The notes under the pieces were generated by a model. It did not search any database. It was not told where the DNA came from and saw only the letters and a list, made by a program, of their open reading frames with translations. From Serratia rhizosphaerae (GTDB lineage: Bacteria; Pseudomonadota; Gammaproteobacteria; Enterobacterales; Enterobacteriaceae), in assembly GCF_009817885.1 (NCBI RefSeq), contig NZ_CP041764.1:2294001-2358000 (forward strand): DNA of 64,000 nucleotides, read 5' to 3'. A program made the position numbers and the translations under genes. Shown piece after piece: positions 1 through 8,111 of this stretch. Every line of letters begins with the position of its first letter. Within the stretch, counting starts at the first letter, position 1.

Positions 1-837
1 GGTGAACAGGTCGCAGGCTTTCCAGCGGCTCAACAGCAGCACGTGGCGGGTGATTTCTGCGGTGACGTTCGGGTTGCCGTCACGGTCGCCGCCCATCCAG
101 GAGGTAAAGCGTACCGGTACGGCCTCCACCGGCAGACGGTAGTCGATGGCGTTTTCCAGCTGTTCGTTAAATTCGCGCAGGAAGGCCGGCACGCCTTCCC
201 ACAGGCTGTTCTCCACCACCGCAAAACCCCACTTGGCTTCATCGATCGGCGAAGGGCGGTTTTTACGGATTTCATCGGTGTGCCATGACTGCGCCACCAG
301 CTGACGCAGACGGCGCATGATTTTGTTGCGCTCGTAGTCGGCCAGATCGTTGTGGTCCAGCTGGCTGAGGCAGGTATTCACTTCGACCAGTTTGTGGATC
401 AGGGTGCGGCGGGTGATTTCCGTCGGGTGGGCGGTGAGCACCAGCTCGATGGAGAGTTGATCCACGGCATCGCACAGCTCTTTGTTACTGAGTTTTTTGC
501 CTTTCAGGCGGCTGAACAGCTGCGCCATTGCTTCCGGATTGCTGGCGGCCTCGCCGTGCGGCGAAATGCTGTGATACTGCTCGGCCACGTTGGTTAAATT
601 GAGGAATTGGCTGAAAGCGCGCGCTACGGGCAGCAGCTCATCGTTGGACAGGTTTTGCAGCGTAGTGAGCAGTTCCTGACGATGCGCCTCATTGCCTGCG
701 CGTGAAGATTTGGAAAGTTTACGGATGGTTTCAACACGATCGAGAATATGCTCGCCCAGCGCTTCTTTAATGGTTTCGCCGAGCAATTTGCCGAGCATAC
801 TGACATTACTTCGCATTGCCGAATATTGTTCGTTCAT
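1..837 (-). CDS. ppc: Phosphoenolpyruvate carboxylase, N-terminal part (cut by window edge)
   Basis: Phosphoenolpyruvate carboxylase converts phosphoenolpyruvate and bicarbonate to oxaloacetate and phosphate, the anaplerotic feed of the TCA cycle in the cytoplasm. The reading frame starts at the ATG at 837-835 (MNEQYSAMRSNVSMLG) and stays open for 279 codons to base 1, so roughly the first third of the ~880-residue enzyme is present. Visible motifs are VLTAHPTEITRR, containing the catalytic histidine (about H137), and the glycine-rich WMGGDRDGNPN loop near residue 245. The sequence is close to E. coli Ppc throughout. It is transcribed away from argE, which lies upstream on the same strand, as in E. 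coli. Nothing looks broken; the missing remainder is only because the window ends. Confidence 0.97.
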   Translation of the reverse strand, partial: MNEQYSAMRSNVSMLGKLLGETIKEALGEHILDRVETIRKLSKSSRAGNEAHRQELLTTLQNLSNDELLPVARAFSQFLNLTNVAEQYHSISPHGEAASNPEAMAQLFSRLKGKKLSNKELCDAVDQLSIELVLTAHPTEITRRTLIHKLVEVNTCLSQLDHNDLADYERNKIMRRLRQLVAQSWHTDEIRKNRPSPIDEAKWGFAVVENSLWEGVPAFLREFNEQLENAIDYRLPVEAVPVRFTSWMGGDRDGNPNVTAEITRHVLLLSRWKACDLFT

Positions 838-1172
838 ATAACCCCTGACCCAATCTGTACGTATTTGCATACCTTTCATGTGCGGGATGTATCTGTTTTG
901 GCTGTTGTCCCTGATGCCTGGATACCACCCCGGGTGCATTTAGGTATCTGTTGTAAGTAAATTTCACGTGTCAGGCAAAGGAAGCCTGTTTTATCGCACC
1001 ACGTGTCTGTCCAATGGTTAATTGACACTATTTTCAGCAAAAAAACATCAAAATCATCGTTTTTTCTGAAATTTAATTACAGCCTGCGGCTTATCAGTCT
1101 GGCTAATTACGCACGGGCTTACGCCTTTCAGCAAGGGGCATGATAGGTCATTGCCCCTATGATTTCGTTGGT
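838..1172. other. ppc-argE intergenic region
   Basis: No gene is seen in these 335 bases. The stretch must hold the ppc promoter on the minus strand, although I cannot place its hexamers with confidence. A 7-bp inverted repeat (AGGGGCA at 1134-1140 and TGCCCCT at 1152-1158) lies just past the argE stop. It could be an argE 3' hairpin, but no T-tract follows on the minus strand. Confidence 0.5.
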
Positions 1173-2324
1173 TTATTGATGGCAGAAGTGATCGACCAGC
1201 TGGCCGATCAGCGTGCGGGTTGGTTCAATAAAGGCGGTATCAATGTATTCATCCGGCTGGTGCGCCTGGTTGATGGAGCCGGGGCCCAGCACCAGCGTCG
1301 GGCACACTTCCTGGACGAACGGCGCTTCGGTGCAGTAGTTAACCACCTCAGTGCGTGAGCCCAGCAGCTGCTCGATCACTGCCACCAGATGGTGATCGGT
1401 CGGGCACTCGTAGCCGGGGATCGGCGGATGCAGTTCATCAATGCTCAGCCGGCCCGGCCAGCGTTCGCTGACCGGCGCCAGCGCGCTGTGCATCAGCTCA
1501 TTAATATTCTCCAGCGTCATGCCCGGCAGCGGACGGATATCCAGATGCAGTTCACAACAGGCGCAAATACGGTTTGCCGCATCGCCGCCATGAATATGCC
1601 CGAAGTTCATCGTCGGATACGGCACGGCAAACGCCGGATTGTTATAGCGTTCCTGCAGGGTGTTACGCAGTTCCATCAGATGGCCGATCGATTCATGCAT
1701 CAGATCGATGGCGTTAACACCGCGCGCCGGATCGCTCGAGTGGCCGGACTGGCCGGTGATGCGGATGGCGTTGGAGAGGTGGCCTTTATGCGCGCGCACC
1801 GGGCGTAACGACGTCGGTTCGCCGATGATGGCGAAATCCGGGCGGATGGCGGTTGAGGCGGCAAAATAGCGTGCGCCGGCCATCGTCGTTTCTTCATCCG
1901 CCGTGGCCAGGATATACAGCGGCTTGGTCAGTTTGCTGGCGTCGATATCGCGCACCGCATCCAGAATAAATGCAAAGAAACCTTTCATATCCGCCGTGCC
2001 GAGACCGTACAGCTTATTGTCATGTTCGGTCAGAGTGAACGGATCGCGCGTCCAGCGTCCTTCATCATAAGGTACGGTGTCGGTGTGGCCGGCAAGCAGC
2101 AGGCCGCCGCTGCCTTCACCGATGCTGGCCAGCAGGTTGAATTTGTTGCGGGTGTCCGGCACCGGTTGTACGTCGACGCGGAAGCCTAAATCGCTAAACC
2201 AGCCGGCCAGAAAATTGATTAACGCTTCATTACTCTGATCGAGAGCGCCATCGGTGGCGCTGATCGACGGGGTGGCGATCAGCGCCCGGTACAGCTCAAT
2301 AAATGGAGGTAATTTCATCTTCAC
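1173..2324 (-). CDS. argE: Acetylornithine deacetylase
   Basis: Cytoplasmic metallohydrolase (M20 family) that removes the acetyl group from N2-acetyl-L-ornithine to give ornithine, the fifth step of arginine synthesis in enterobacteria. At 383 residues it has the same length as E. coli ArgE and aligns along its whole length. Metal-site residues are visible at H80 and D82 (GHTDTVP), D112 (GTADMKG), E144-E145 (ADEE), E169 (GEPT) and H355 (NQAHQPDE). It is divergent from argCBGH, and the 211-base gap between them holds both ARG boxes, so ArgR-arginine repression of both directions is expected. The start ATG at 2324 gives the E. coli-like N terminus MKMKLPPFIE. Confidence 0.97.
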   Translation of the reverse strand: MKMKLPPFIELYRALIATPSISATDGALDQSNEALINFLAGWFSDLGFRVDVQPVPDTRNKFNLLASIGEGSGGLLLAGHTDTVPYDEGRWTRDPFTLTEHDNKLYGLGTADMKGFFAFILDAVRDIDASKLTKPLYILATADEETTMAGARYFAASTAIRPDFAIIGEPTSLRPVRAHKGHLSNAIRITGQSGHSSDPARGVNAIDLMHESIGHLMELRNTLQERYNNPAFAVPYPTMNFGHIHGGDAANRICACCELHLDIRPLPGMTLENINELMHSALAPVSERWPGRLSIDELHPPIPGYECPTDHHLVAVIEQLLGSRTEVVNYCTEAPFVQEVCPTLVLGPGSINQAHQPDEYIDTAFIEPTRTLIGQLVDHFCHQ

Positions 2325-2349
2325 TGTTGACAGCCTTTGGTTAGGGTAG

Positions 2350-2388
2350 TATCAATATTCATGCATTTATTTTGAATAAAAATACAGT
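2350..2388. promoter_or_regulatory. Two ARG boxes (ArgR operator) between argE and argC
   Basis: The ArgR consensus is wnTGAATwwwwATTCAnw. Box 1 at 2350-2367 reads TATCAATATTCATGCATT and matches with one change in each arm. Box 2 at 2371-2388 reads TTTGAATAAAAATACAGT and matches with one change in total. The boxes are 3 bases apart, the usual spacing of paired ARG boxes, and are almost the same as the E. coli argE/argCBH operator. They sit between divergent genes, so they should control both. Confidence 0.85.
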
Positions 2389-2535
2389 AAACTAAAGCGT
2401 AACGGAACCCGAGGACCGGATGTTTATAAAAACATCAACGCTCAATCACGTGGGTGAACGACGCAACAACGCGGTCGAGCCCTGTTACCGGGGTCGCAAG
2501 CGACCACTTGGCAAGTTTAGAAGGTGAAAGGCCAC

Positions 2536-3540
2536 ATGTTGAACACGCTGATCGTTGGTGCCAGCGGCTATGCCGGAGCGGAGCTCACGGCGTACCTGAA
2601 TCGCCACCCACATATGAACATAACCGCTTTAGCGGTTTCAGCGCAAAGTGCAGATGCAGGAAAATTGCTTTCCGACCTGCATCCTCAGTTGAAAGGCATC
2701 GTTGATTTACCGCTGCAGCCGCTGACGGACGTGGCGCAAGCGGCGCAGGGCATCGACGTGGTGTTCCTCGCCACCGCCCATGAAGTCAGCCATGACATTG
2801 CGCCGGCGTTTCTGGACGCCGGCTGTGTGGTGTTTGATCTATCCGGCGCCTTCCGGGTGCAGGATGCGGCGTTTTATCAGCAGTATTACGGGTTTGAGCA
2901 TCAGCATGCCGGCTGGCTGGAGCAGGTGGTGTACGGGCTGGCCGAGTGGCAGAGCGAAAAAATCAAAACGGCGCAGCTGATCGCGGTGCCGGGCTGCTAC
3001 CCGACCGCCGCTCAGCTGGCGCTAAAACCGCTGATCGACGGCCAGTTGCTGAACCTGACGCAGTGGCCGGTGATTAACGCCACCAGCGGCGTCAGCGGCG
3101 CCGGACGCAAGGCCAGCGTCACCACCAGCTTTTGCGAAGTGAGCCTGCAGCCGTATGGCATTTTCACCCACCGGCATCAGCCGGAAATCGCCGCGCATCT
3201 CGGCGCACCGGTGATCTTCACCCCGCATTTGGGCAACTTCCCGCGCGGCATTCTGGAAACCATCACCTGTCGGCTGCAGCCCGGCGTGAGCGCTGAGGAT
3301 ATCGCCGCCGCCTATCATGCCGCCTATGACGACAAGCCGCTGGTGCGGCTGTACGAACAGGGCGTGCCAGCGCTGAAGGCGGTGGTGGGGCTGCCGTTCT
3401 GCGATATCGGCTTTGCCGTGCAGGGTGAGCACCTGATCGTCGTAGCGGTGGAAGATAACCTGTTAAAAGGCGCGGCCGCTCAGGCGGTGCAGTGCCTGAA
3501 TATTCGCTTTGGGTTCCCTGAAACCCAATCATTACTTTAA
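2536..3540 (+). CDS. argC: N-acetyl-gamma-glutamyl-phosphate reductase
   Basis: NADPH-dependent reductase that converts N-acetyl-glutamyl 5-phosphate to the semialdehyde, third step of arginine biosynthesis. The product has 334 residues, the family's usual length. The nucleotide-binding motif VGASGYAGAE is at residues 7-16 and the active-site cysteine is C154 in VPGCYPTAAQL. I chose the ATG at 2536 because it gives the E. coli-like start MLNTLIVGAS; an in-frame ATG four codons earlier (2524) is not needed. The next gene, argB, begins 20 bases after the stop, consistent with one argCBGH transcript under the ARG boxes. Confidence 0.97.
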   Translation: MLNTLIVGASGYAGAELTAYLNRHPHMNITALAVSAQSADAGKLLSDLHPQLKGIVDLPLQPLTDVAQAAQGIDVVFLATAHEVSHDIAPAFLDAGCVVFDLSGAFRVQDAAFYQQYYGFEHQHAGWLEQVVYGLAEWQSEKIKTAQLIAVPGCYPTAAQLALKPLIDGQLLNLTQWPVINATSGVSGAGRKASVTTSFCEVSLQPYGIFTHRHQPEIAAHLGAPVIFTPHLGNFPRGILETITCRLQPGVSAEDIAAAYHAAYDDKPLVRLYEQGVPALKAVVGLPFCDIGFAVQGEHLIVVAVEDNLLKGAAAQAVQCLNIRFGFPETQSLL

Positions 3541-3560
3541 GTCCGCGTGAGTAAATAACG

Positions 3561-4334
3561 ATGAATCCGTTAATTATCAAGTTAGGTGGCGTGTTATTAG
3601 ACAGTGAAGAAGCGCTGGAGCGTCTGTTTACCGCGCTGGACAGCTATCGCGCCCAGTATCAGCGTCCGCTGGTGATCGTGCACGGCGGCGGCTGCGTGGT
3701 GGATGAGCTGATGAAGCAGCTGTCTTTGCCGGTGGTGAAGAAAAACGGCCTGCGGGTCACGCCCGCTGAACAGATCGACATTATTACCGGCGCGCTGGCG
3801 GGCACGGCCAATAAAACCCTGCTGGCCTGGGCGGTTAAGCACCAAATCAACGCGGTCGGCCTGAGCCTGGCGGACGGCAACAGCGTTGCGGTTACGCAGC
3901 TCGATCCGGAGCTGGGCCACGTGGGCAACGCGCAGCCGGGGTCGCCGGCACTGCTGCAAACCCTGCTGGGCGCGGGTTATCTGCCGGTTGTCAGCTCCAT
4001 CGGCATTACCGCCGGCGGCGAGCTGATGAATGTCAATGCCGACCAGGCCGCGACGGCGCTGGCCGCCACGCTGGGCGCCGACCTGATCCTGCTGTCGGAC
4101 GTCAGCGGCATTCTGGACGGCAAGGGCCAGCGCATTGCCGAAATGACGGCGCAAAAAGCGGAGCAGCTTATCGAACAGGGCATCATCACCGATGGTATGG
4201 TGGTGAAGGTTAACGCGGCGTTGGACGCTGCCCGCACCCTTGGCCGCCCGGTCGATATCGCCAGCTGGCGCAATGCGGAAAAATTACCGGCGCTGTTCAA
4301 CGGTGAATCAATCGGCACCCGGATTCTTGCTTAA
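3561..4334 (+). CDS. argB: Acetylglutamate kinase
   Basis: Phosphorylates N-acetyl-L-glutamate with ATP, second step of arginine synthesis. It is an amino-acid kinase fold protein of 257 residues, the short enterobacterial form without the N-terminal arginine-sensing helix of feedback-inhibited enzymes, so control is expected at transcription through ArgR. The N-terminal IIKLGG lysine motif and the VHGGG loop near residue 42, both nucleotide or phosphate contacts in this family, are present. Start ATG at 3561 gives MNPLIIKLGGVLLD as in E. coli. It lies between argC (20-base gap) and argG (27-base gap). Confidence 0.97.
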   Translation: MNPLIIKLGGVLLDSEEALERLFTALDSYRAQYQRPLVIVHGGGCVVDELMKQLSLPVVKKNGLRVTPAEQIDIITGALAGTANKTLLAWAVKHQINAVGLSLADGNSVAVTQLDPELGHVGNAQPGSPALLQTLLGAGYLPVVSSIGITAGGELMNVNADQAATALAATLGADLILLSDVSGILDGKGQRIAEMTAQKAEQLIEQGIITDGMVVKVNAALDAARTLGRPVDIASWRNAEKLPALFNGESIGTRILA

Positions 4335-4361
4335 CTTCAGATTTGAAATAGGAATAAGACA

Positions 4362-5576
4362 ATGCAAAACCAAAATATCAAAAAAATCGTGCTGGCTTAC
4401 TCCGGCGGCCTGGATACTTCTGCCATCATTCCGTGGCTGAAAGAGAACTACGGCGGCTGTGAAGTGGTGGCGTTTGTGGCGGATATCGGCCAGGATCGCA
4501 GCGATCTGGAAGGGGTGGAGAAAAAGGCGCTGCAGTCCGGCGCCTCCGAGTGTCACGTGGTCGACCTGCGTGAAGAGTTCATCCGTGATTATGTCTATCC
4601 GGTGCTGCAGACCGGCGCATTGTATGAAGGCACCTACCTGCTCGGCACCTCCATGGCGCGTCCGATTATCGCCAAGGCGCAGGTTGAGCTGGCGCTGAAG
4701 GTTGGCGCCGACGCGCTGTGCCACGGCGCAACCGGTAAAGGCAACGATCAGGTGCGTTTCGAAACCACCTACACGGCGCTGGCGCCGCAGCTGAAAGTGG
4801 TGGCGCCTTGGCGTGAGTGGAACCTGCGTTCCCGTGAAGCGCTGCTGGACTACCTGAAAGAGCGTAATATTCCGACTACCGCGTCGCTGGAAAAAATCTA
4901 CAGCCGTGATGAAAACGCCTGGCATATTTCCACCGAAGGCGGCGTGCTGGAAAGCCCGTGGAATGCGCCTAACAAAGATTGCTGGGTATGGACCGTCGAT
5001 CCGCTGGAAGCGCCGGATCGGCCGGAGCAGGTCACCATCCGCGTAGAAAAAGGCCGGGTGGTGGCGGTGAACGGTGAAACACTGACGCCGTACCAGTGCC
5101 TGGAAAAACTGAACGAACTGGGCGCCAAGCACGGCGTGGGGCGGATCGATATCGTCGAGAACCGTCTGGTCGGCATCAAATCCCGCGGCTGCTATGAAAC
5201 ACCGGGAGGCACCATCATGGTTGCGGCGCTGCGCGGCGTCGAGCAGCTGGTGCTGGATCGCGACAGCTTCAAATGGCGCGAGCAGTTAGGGCTGGAAATG
5301 TCCTACGTGGTTTATGACGGCCGCTGGTTCGCACCGCTGCGTCGTTCGATCCAGGCTTCTGCCGAAGCGCTGGCGGAAGAGGTGAACGGTGAAGTGGTGC
5401 TGCAGCTGTATAAAGGCCAGGTGACGGCGGTTCAGAAAAAATCGGCCAACAGCCTGTATTCAGAAGAGTTCGCCACCTTTGGCGAAGACGAAGTTTACGA
5501 CCACAGCCATGCCGGCGGCTTTATCCGCCTGTTCTCTCTGTCTTCACGTATCCGTGCGTTGAACGAACAGAAGTAA
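4362..5576 (+). CDS. argG: Argininosuccinate synthase
   Basis: ATP-dependent ligase that joins citrulline and aspartate to argininosuccinate, the penultimate step of arginine synthesis. The product is 404 residues with the pyrophosphatase-type P-loop AYSGGLDTS at residues 12-20. This is the roughly 400-residue form of the enzyme, shorter than the 447-residue E. coli K-12 ArgG. It sits inside the arginine operon between argB and argH, whereas in E. coli argG is unlinked. It is preceded by a purine-rich AGGAATAAGACA ribosome-binding stretch. No separate ARG box is visible immediately upstream, so it probably depends on the argC promoter. Confidence 0.96.
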   Translation: MQNQNIKKIVLAYSGGLDTSAIIPWLKENYGGCEVVAFVADIGQDRSDLEGVEKKALQSGASECHVVDLREEFIRDYVYPVLQTGALYEGTYLLGTSMARPIIAKAQVELALKVGADALCHGATGKGNDQVRFETTYTALAPQLKVVAPWREWNLRSREALLDYLKERNIPTTASLEKIYSRDENAWHISTEGGVLESPWNAPNKDCWVWTVDPLEAPDRPEQVTIRVEKGRVVAVNGETLTPYQCLEKLNELGAKHGVGRIDIVENRLVGIKSRGCYETPGGTIMVAALRGVEQLVLDRDSFKWREQLGLEMSYVVYDGRWFAPLRRSIQASAEALAEEVNGEVVLQLYKGQVTAVQKKSANSLYSEEFATFGEDEVYDHSHAGGFIRLFSLSSRIRALNEQK

Positions 5577-5598
5577 GGTCAGCGGTTGTGAGTTTGTC

Positions 5599-5623
5599 GG
5601 GGCGCAGCAGCATGCTGCGCCCC
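5599..5623. repeat. Perfect 11-bp hairpin between argG and argH
   Basis: GGGGCGCAGCA and TGCTGCGCCCC form an 11-bp perfect stem with a 3-base loop. No T-tract follows, so it is more likely an mRNA-stabilising or REP-like hairpin than a terminator. A related GCGC-GCATG-GCTGCGC core recurs in the hairpin after argH. Confidence 0.6.
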
Positions 5624-5665
5624 TGATGTTCTGAGCGAATGCATAAAAAAATTCAGGAGCAGATT

Positions 5666-7039
5666 ATGGCACTTTGGGGCGGGCGGTTCAGTCAGGCGGC
5701 GGATCAGCGGTTCAAACACTTAAACGACTCACTGCGTTTCGATTACCGTCTGGCGGAGCAGGATATTGTCGGCTCTGTCGCCTGGTCGAAAGCGCTGGCG
5801 ACCGTCAATGTACTGACGGCGCAGGAGCAGCAGCAGCTGGAACAGGCGTTGAACGCCTTGTTGACGGAAGTTCAGGCCGATCCGCTGGCGATCGTGCAGA
5901 GCGATGCGGAAGATATCCACAGTTGGGTGGAGCAAAAGCTGATTGAGAAAGTCGGCGATCTGGGTAAAAAGCTGCACACCGGGCGGAGCCGTAACGATCA
6001 GGTGGCGACCGATCTGAAGCTATGGTGCAAACAGCAGGTCGGCGATCTGCTGACGGCGATCGTCCAGCTGCAGCAGGCGCTGGTGGAAACTGCCGAAGCC
6101 AACCAGGATGCGGTGATGCCGGGGTATACCCACCTGCAGCGCGCACAGCCGGTGACATTCGCTCACTGGTGCCTGGCGTATGTAGAAATGCTGGCCCGTG
6201 ACGAGAGCCGCCTGCAGGATACGCTGAAACGGCTGGATGTCAGCCCGCTTGGCTGCGGCGCACTGGCGGGGACCGCCTATCCTATCGATCGCGAACAGCT
6301 GGCCGGCTGGCTGGGTTTTGCTTCCGCCACCCGCAACAGCCTGGACAGCGTTTCCGACCGTGACCACGTGCTGGAACTGCTGTCCAACGCTTCAATCAGC
6401 ATGGTGCACCTGTCGCGCTTTGCCGAAGACCTGATCTTCTTTAACAGCGGCGAAGCGGACTTTATTGAGCTTTCCGACCGTGTGACGTCCGGTTCGTCGC
6501 TGATGCCGCAGAAGAAAAACCCGGACGCGCTGGAGCTGATCCGCGGTAAATGCGGCCGTGTGCAGGGCGCATTGACCGGCATGATGATGACGTTAAAAGG
6601 CCTGCCGTTGGCGTATAACAAAGACATGCAGGAAGACAAAGAAGGGCTGTTCGACGCGCTCGACACCTGGATGGACTGCCTGCAGATGGCGGCGCTGGTG
6701 CTGGACGGTATTCAGGTGAAACGTCCGCGCTGTCAGGAAGCGGCGGAGCAGGGCTATGCCAATGCCACCGAACTGGCGGATTACCTGGTTGCCAAAGGCG
6801 TGCCTTTCCGTGAGGCGCACCATATCGTCGGTGAGGCGGTGGTCGAGGCCATTCGTCAGGGCAAGGCGCTGGAAGCGTTGCCGCTGGCCGATTTGCAGCA
6901 GTTCAGCAGCGTGATTGGCGATGACGTCTATCCGGTGCTGTCGCTGCAGTCCTGCCTTGATAAACGCGCGGCGAAAGGCGGCGTATCGCCGCAGCAGGTC
7001 GCCAGCGCCATTGCCGCCGCCAAGCAACGGCTGGCATAA
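5666..7039 (+). CDS. argH: Argininosuccinate lyase
   Basis: Splits argininosuccinate into arginine and fumarate, last step of the pathway. It belongs to the fumarase/aspartase superfamily. The product of 457 residues equals the E. coli length. The conserved boxes TGRSRNDQVATD (about 105-116), GYTHLQRAQP with H156, and the signature loop GSSLMPQKKNP (about 276-286) are all intact. I chose ATG 5666 (MALWGGRF, preceded by AGGAGC) rather than the in-frame ATG at 5639, because the former gives the family N terminus and a proper ribosome-binding site. It is the last gene of argCBGH and is followed by an intrinsic terminator. Confidence 0.97.
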   Translation: MALWGGRFSQAADQRFKHLNDSLRFDYRLAEQDIVGSVAWSKALATVNVLTAQEQQQLEQALNALLTEVQADPLAIVQSDAEDIHSWVEQKLIEKVGDLGKKLHTGRSRNDQVATDLKLWCKQQVGDLLTAIVQLQQALVETAEANQDAVMPGYTHLQRAQPVTFAHWCLAYVEMLARDESRLQDTLKRLDVSPLGCGALAGTAYPIDREQLAGWLGFASATRNSLDSVSDRDHVLELLSNASISMVHLSRFAEDLIFFNSGEADFIELSDRVTSGSSLMPQKKNPDALELIRGKCGRVQGALTGMMMTLKGLPLAYNKDMQEDKEGLFDALDTWMDCLQMAALVLDGIQVKRPRCQEAAEQGYANATELADYLVAKGVPFREAHHIVGEAVVEAIRQGKALEALPLADLQQFSSVIGDDVYPVLSLQSCLDKRAAKGGVSPQQVASAIAAAKQRLA

Positions 7040-7062
7040 CGCTCAGGGCCAGTGAACAACGT

Positions 7063-7098
7063 AAAGGCGCGGCATGATGCTGCGCCTTTTGCGTTTTT
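7063..7098 (+). terminator. Intrinsic terminator after argH
   Basis: AAAGGCGC and GCGCCTTT form the outer stem, continued inward by GCAT/ATGC with one G-U pair, followed by TTTTGCGTTTTT. It ends the argCBGH transcript. Confidence 0.8.
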
Positions 7099-7163
7099 CA
7101 GCCGGCGAGCCGGGCGCACAGGTAGCGATTCAGGCTGACGCAAATGCGTCCAGGCCCCGCAGA

Positions 7164-7196
7164 ATAAAAAAGGCGGGCCACTTTACCGGCCCGCCC
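7164..7196 (-). terminator. Intrinsic terminator after the peroxiredoxin gene
   Basis: On the minus strand GGCGGGCC and GGCCCGCC form an 8-bp stem with an 8-base loop, followed by TTTTTTATT. It lies just past the stop of the leftward peroxiredoxin-glutaredoxin gene. Confidence 0.85.
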
Positions 7197-7228
7197 AATG
7201 TTTACCTGGGTTTGTTATTAATCGTTAA

Positions 7229-7960
7229 TCAGACTGACAGGAATTTTTCCAGATCGTCGCTGCCGCCGATATGACGGCCGCCGATAAATACCTGCGGCAC
7301 GGTGGCGCGGCCGCTGACGGCGCGCAGGCTGACGGTGGTCGCGTCCTGGCCCAGAACGATCTCTTCATACTGCATGCCGCGCTCTTGCAGCATCTGTTTG
7401 GCTTTGGCGCAGAACGGACAGCCCGGCTTGGTGAACACGGTGATGGACTCCTGCACTTTGAACTCCGGCGCCAGGTATTTCAGCATGGTGTCGGCGTCAG
7501 ACACTTCAAACGGGTCGCCCGGTTTGTTGGGTTCCACGAACATTTTTTCGACCACGCCGTTGCGCACCAGCATGGAGTAGCGCCATGAACGCGGGCCGAA
7601 GCCGAGCTCGGCTTTCTCAACCAGCATATTCATGCCTTTGGTGAATTCGCCGTTGCCGTCCGGCACGAAGGTAATATTTTCGGCGTGCTGGTCCGCCTTC
7701 CAGGCGTTCATCACGAAGGTGTCGTTGACGGAAACGCACAGGATGCTGTCGACACCGTGCTGCTTAAACACGCTGAACAGCTCGTTATAGCGTGGCAGAT
7801 GGCTGGAAGAGCAGGTCGGGGTAAAGGCGCCCGGCAGGGAAAACACGACCACGGTCTTGTCTTTAAACAGATCGCTGGTGGTGACGTCGACCCATTGGTC
7901 GCCTTGGCGGGTGTGGAACGTAACCTGAGGGACTTTTTTGCCTTCTTGGCTGGTAAACAT
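7229..7960 (-). CDS. Peroxiredoxin-glutaredoxin fusion (hybrid Prx5)
   Basis: Peroxidase that should reduce hydrogen peroxide and alkyl hydroperoxides using glutathione directly, because a glutaredoxin domain is fused to a Prx5-type peroxiredoxin. Residues 1 to about 165 are the peroxiredoxin with the peroxidatic cysteine C50 in PGAFTPTC. Residues about 170-243 are the glutaredoxin with CPFC at 181-184 and the TVPQVFI cis-proline region. Hybrid enzymes of this kind are known in Haemophilus and other gammaproteobacteria. It is divergent from oxyR, with 151 bases between the starts, so peroxide induction through OxyR is likely (inference). It has its own terminator. Confidence 0.93.
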   Translation of the reverse strand: MFTSQEGKKVPQVTFHTRQGDQWVDVTTSDLFKDKTVVVFSLPGAFTPTCSSSHLPRYNELFSVFKQHGVDSILCVSVNDTFVMNAWKADQHAENITFVPDGNGEFTKGMNMLVEKAELGFGPRSWRYSMLVRNGVVEKMFVEPNKPGDPFEVSDADTMLKYLAPEFKVQESITVFTKPGCPFCAKAKQMLQERGMQYEEIVLGQDATTVSLRAVSGRATVPQVFIGGRHIGGSDDLEKFLSV

Positions 7961-8044
7961 AGAGTAACCCCTTCATAAGATAAAATAATTTTTCTTTGCT
8001 GACGTAATGTCGCTTCGTTGATGAACATTATTCACGTCGGGGCT

Positions 8045-8075
8045 TGATAGTTCTAATCACTCATTGCTATCTTAT
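8045..8075. promoter_or_regulatory. Possible OxyR contact region between prx-grx and oxyR
   Basis: ATAGTTCTAATCACT near 8047-8061 fits one OxyR half-element (ATAG-N-T-NNN-A-N-CTAT) except in its last four bases. A cluster of CTAT motifs follows. The second half-element is not clear, so this is tentative and rests mainly on position between an oxidative-stress gene and oxyR. Confidence 0.3.
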
Positions 8076-8111
8076 CTATCGCCACGGTCTATCGTGGCAT
8101 GGAGGGAAACA

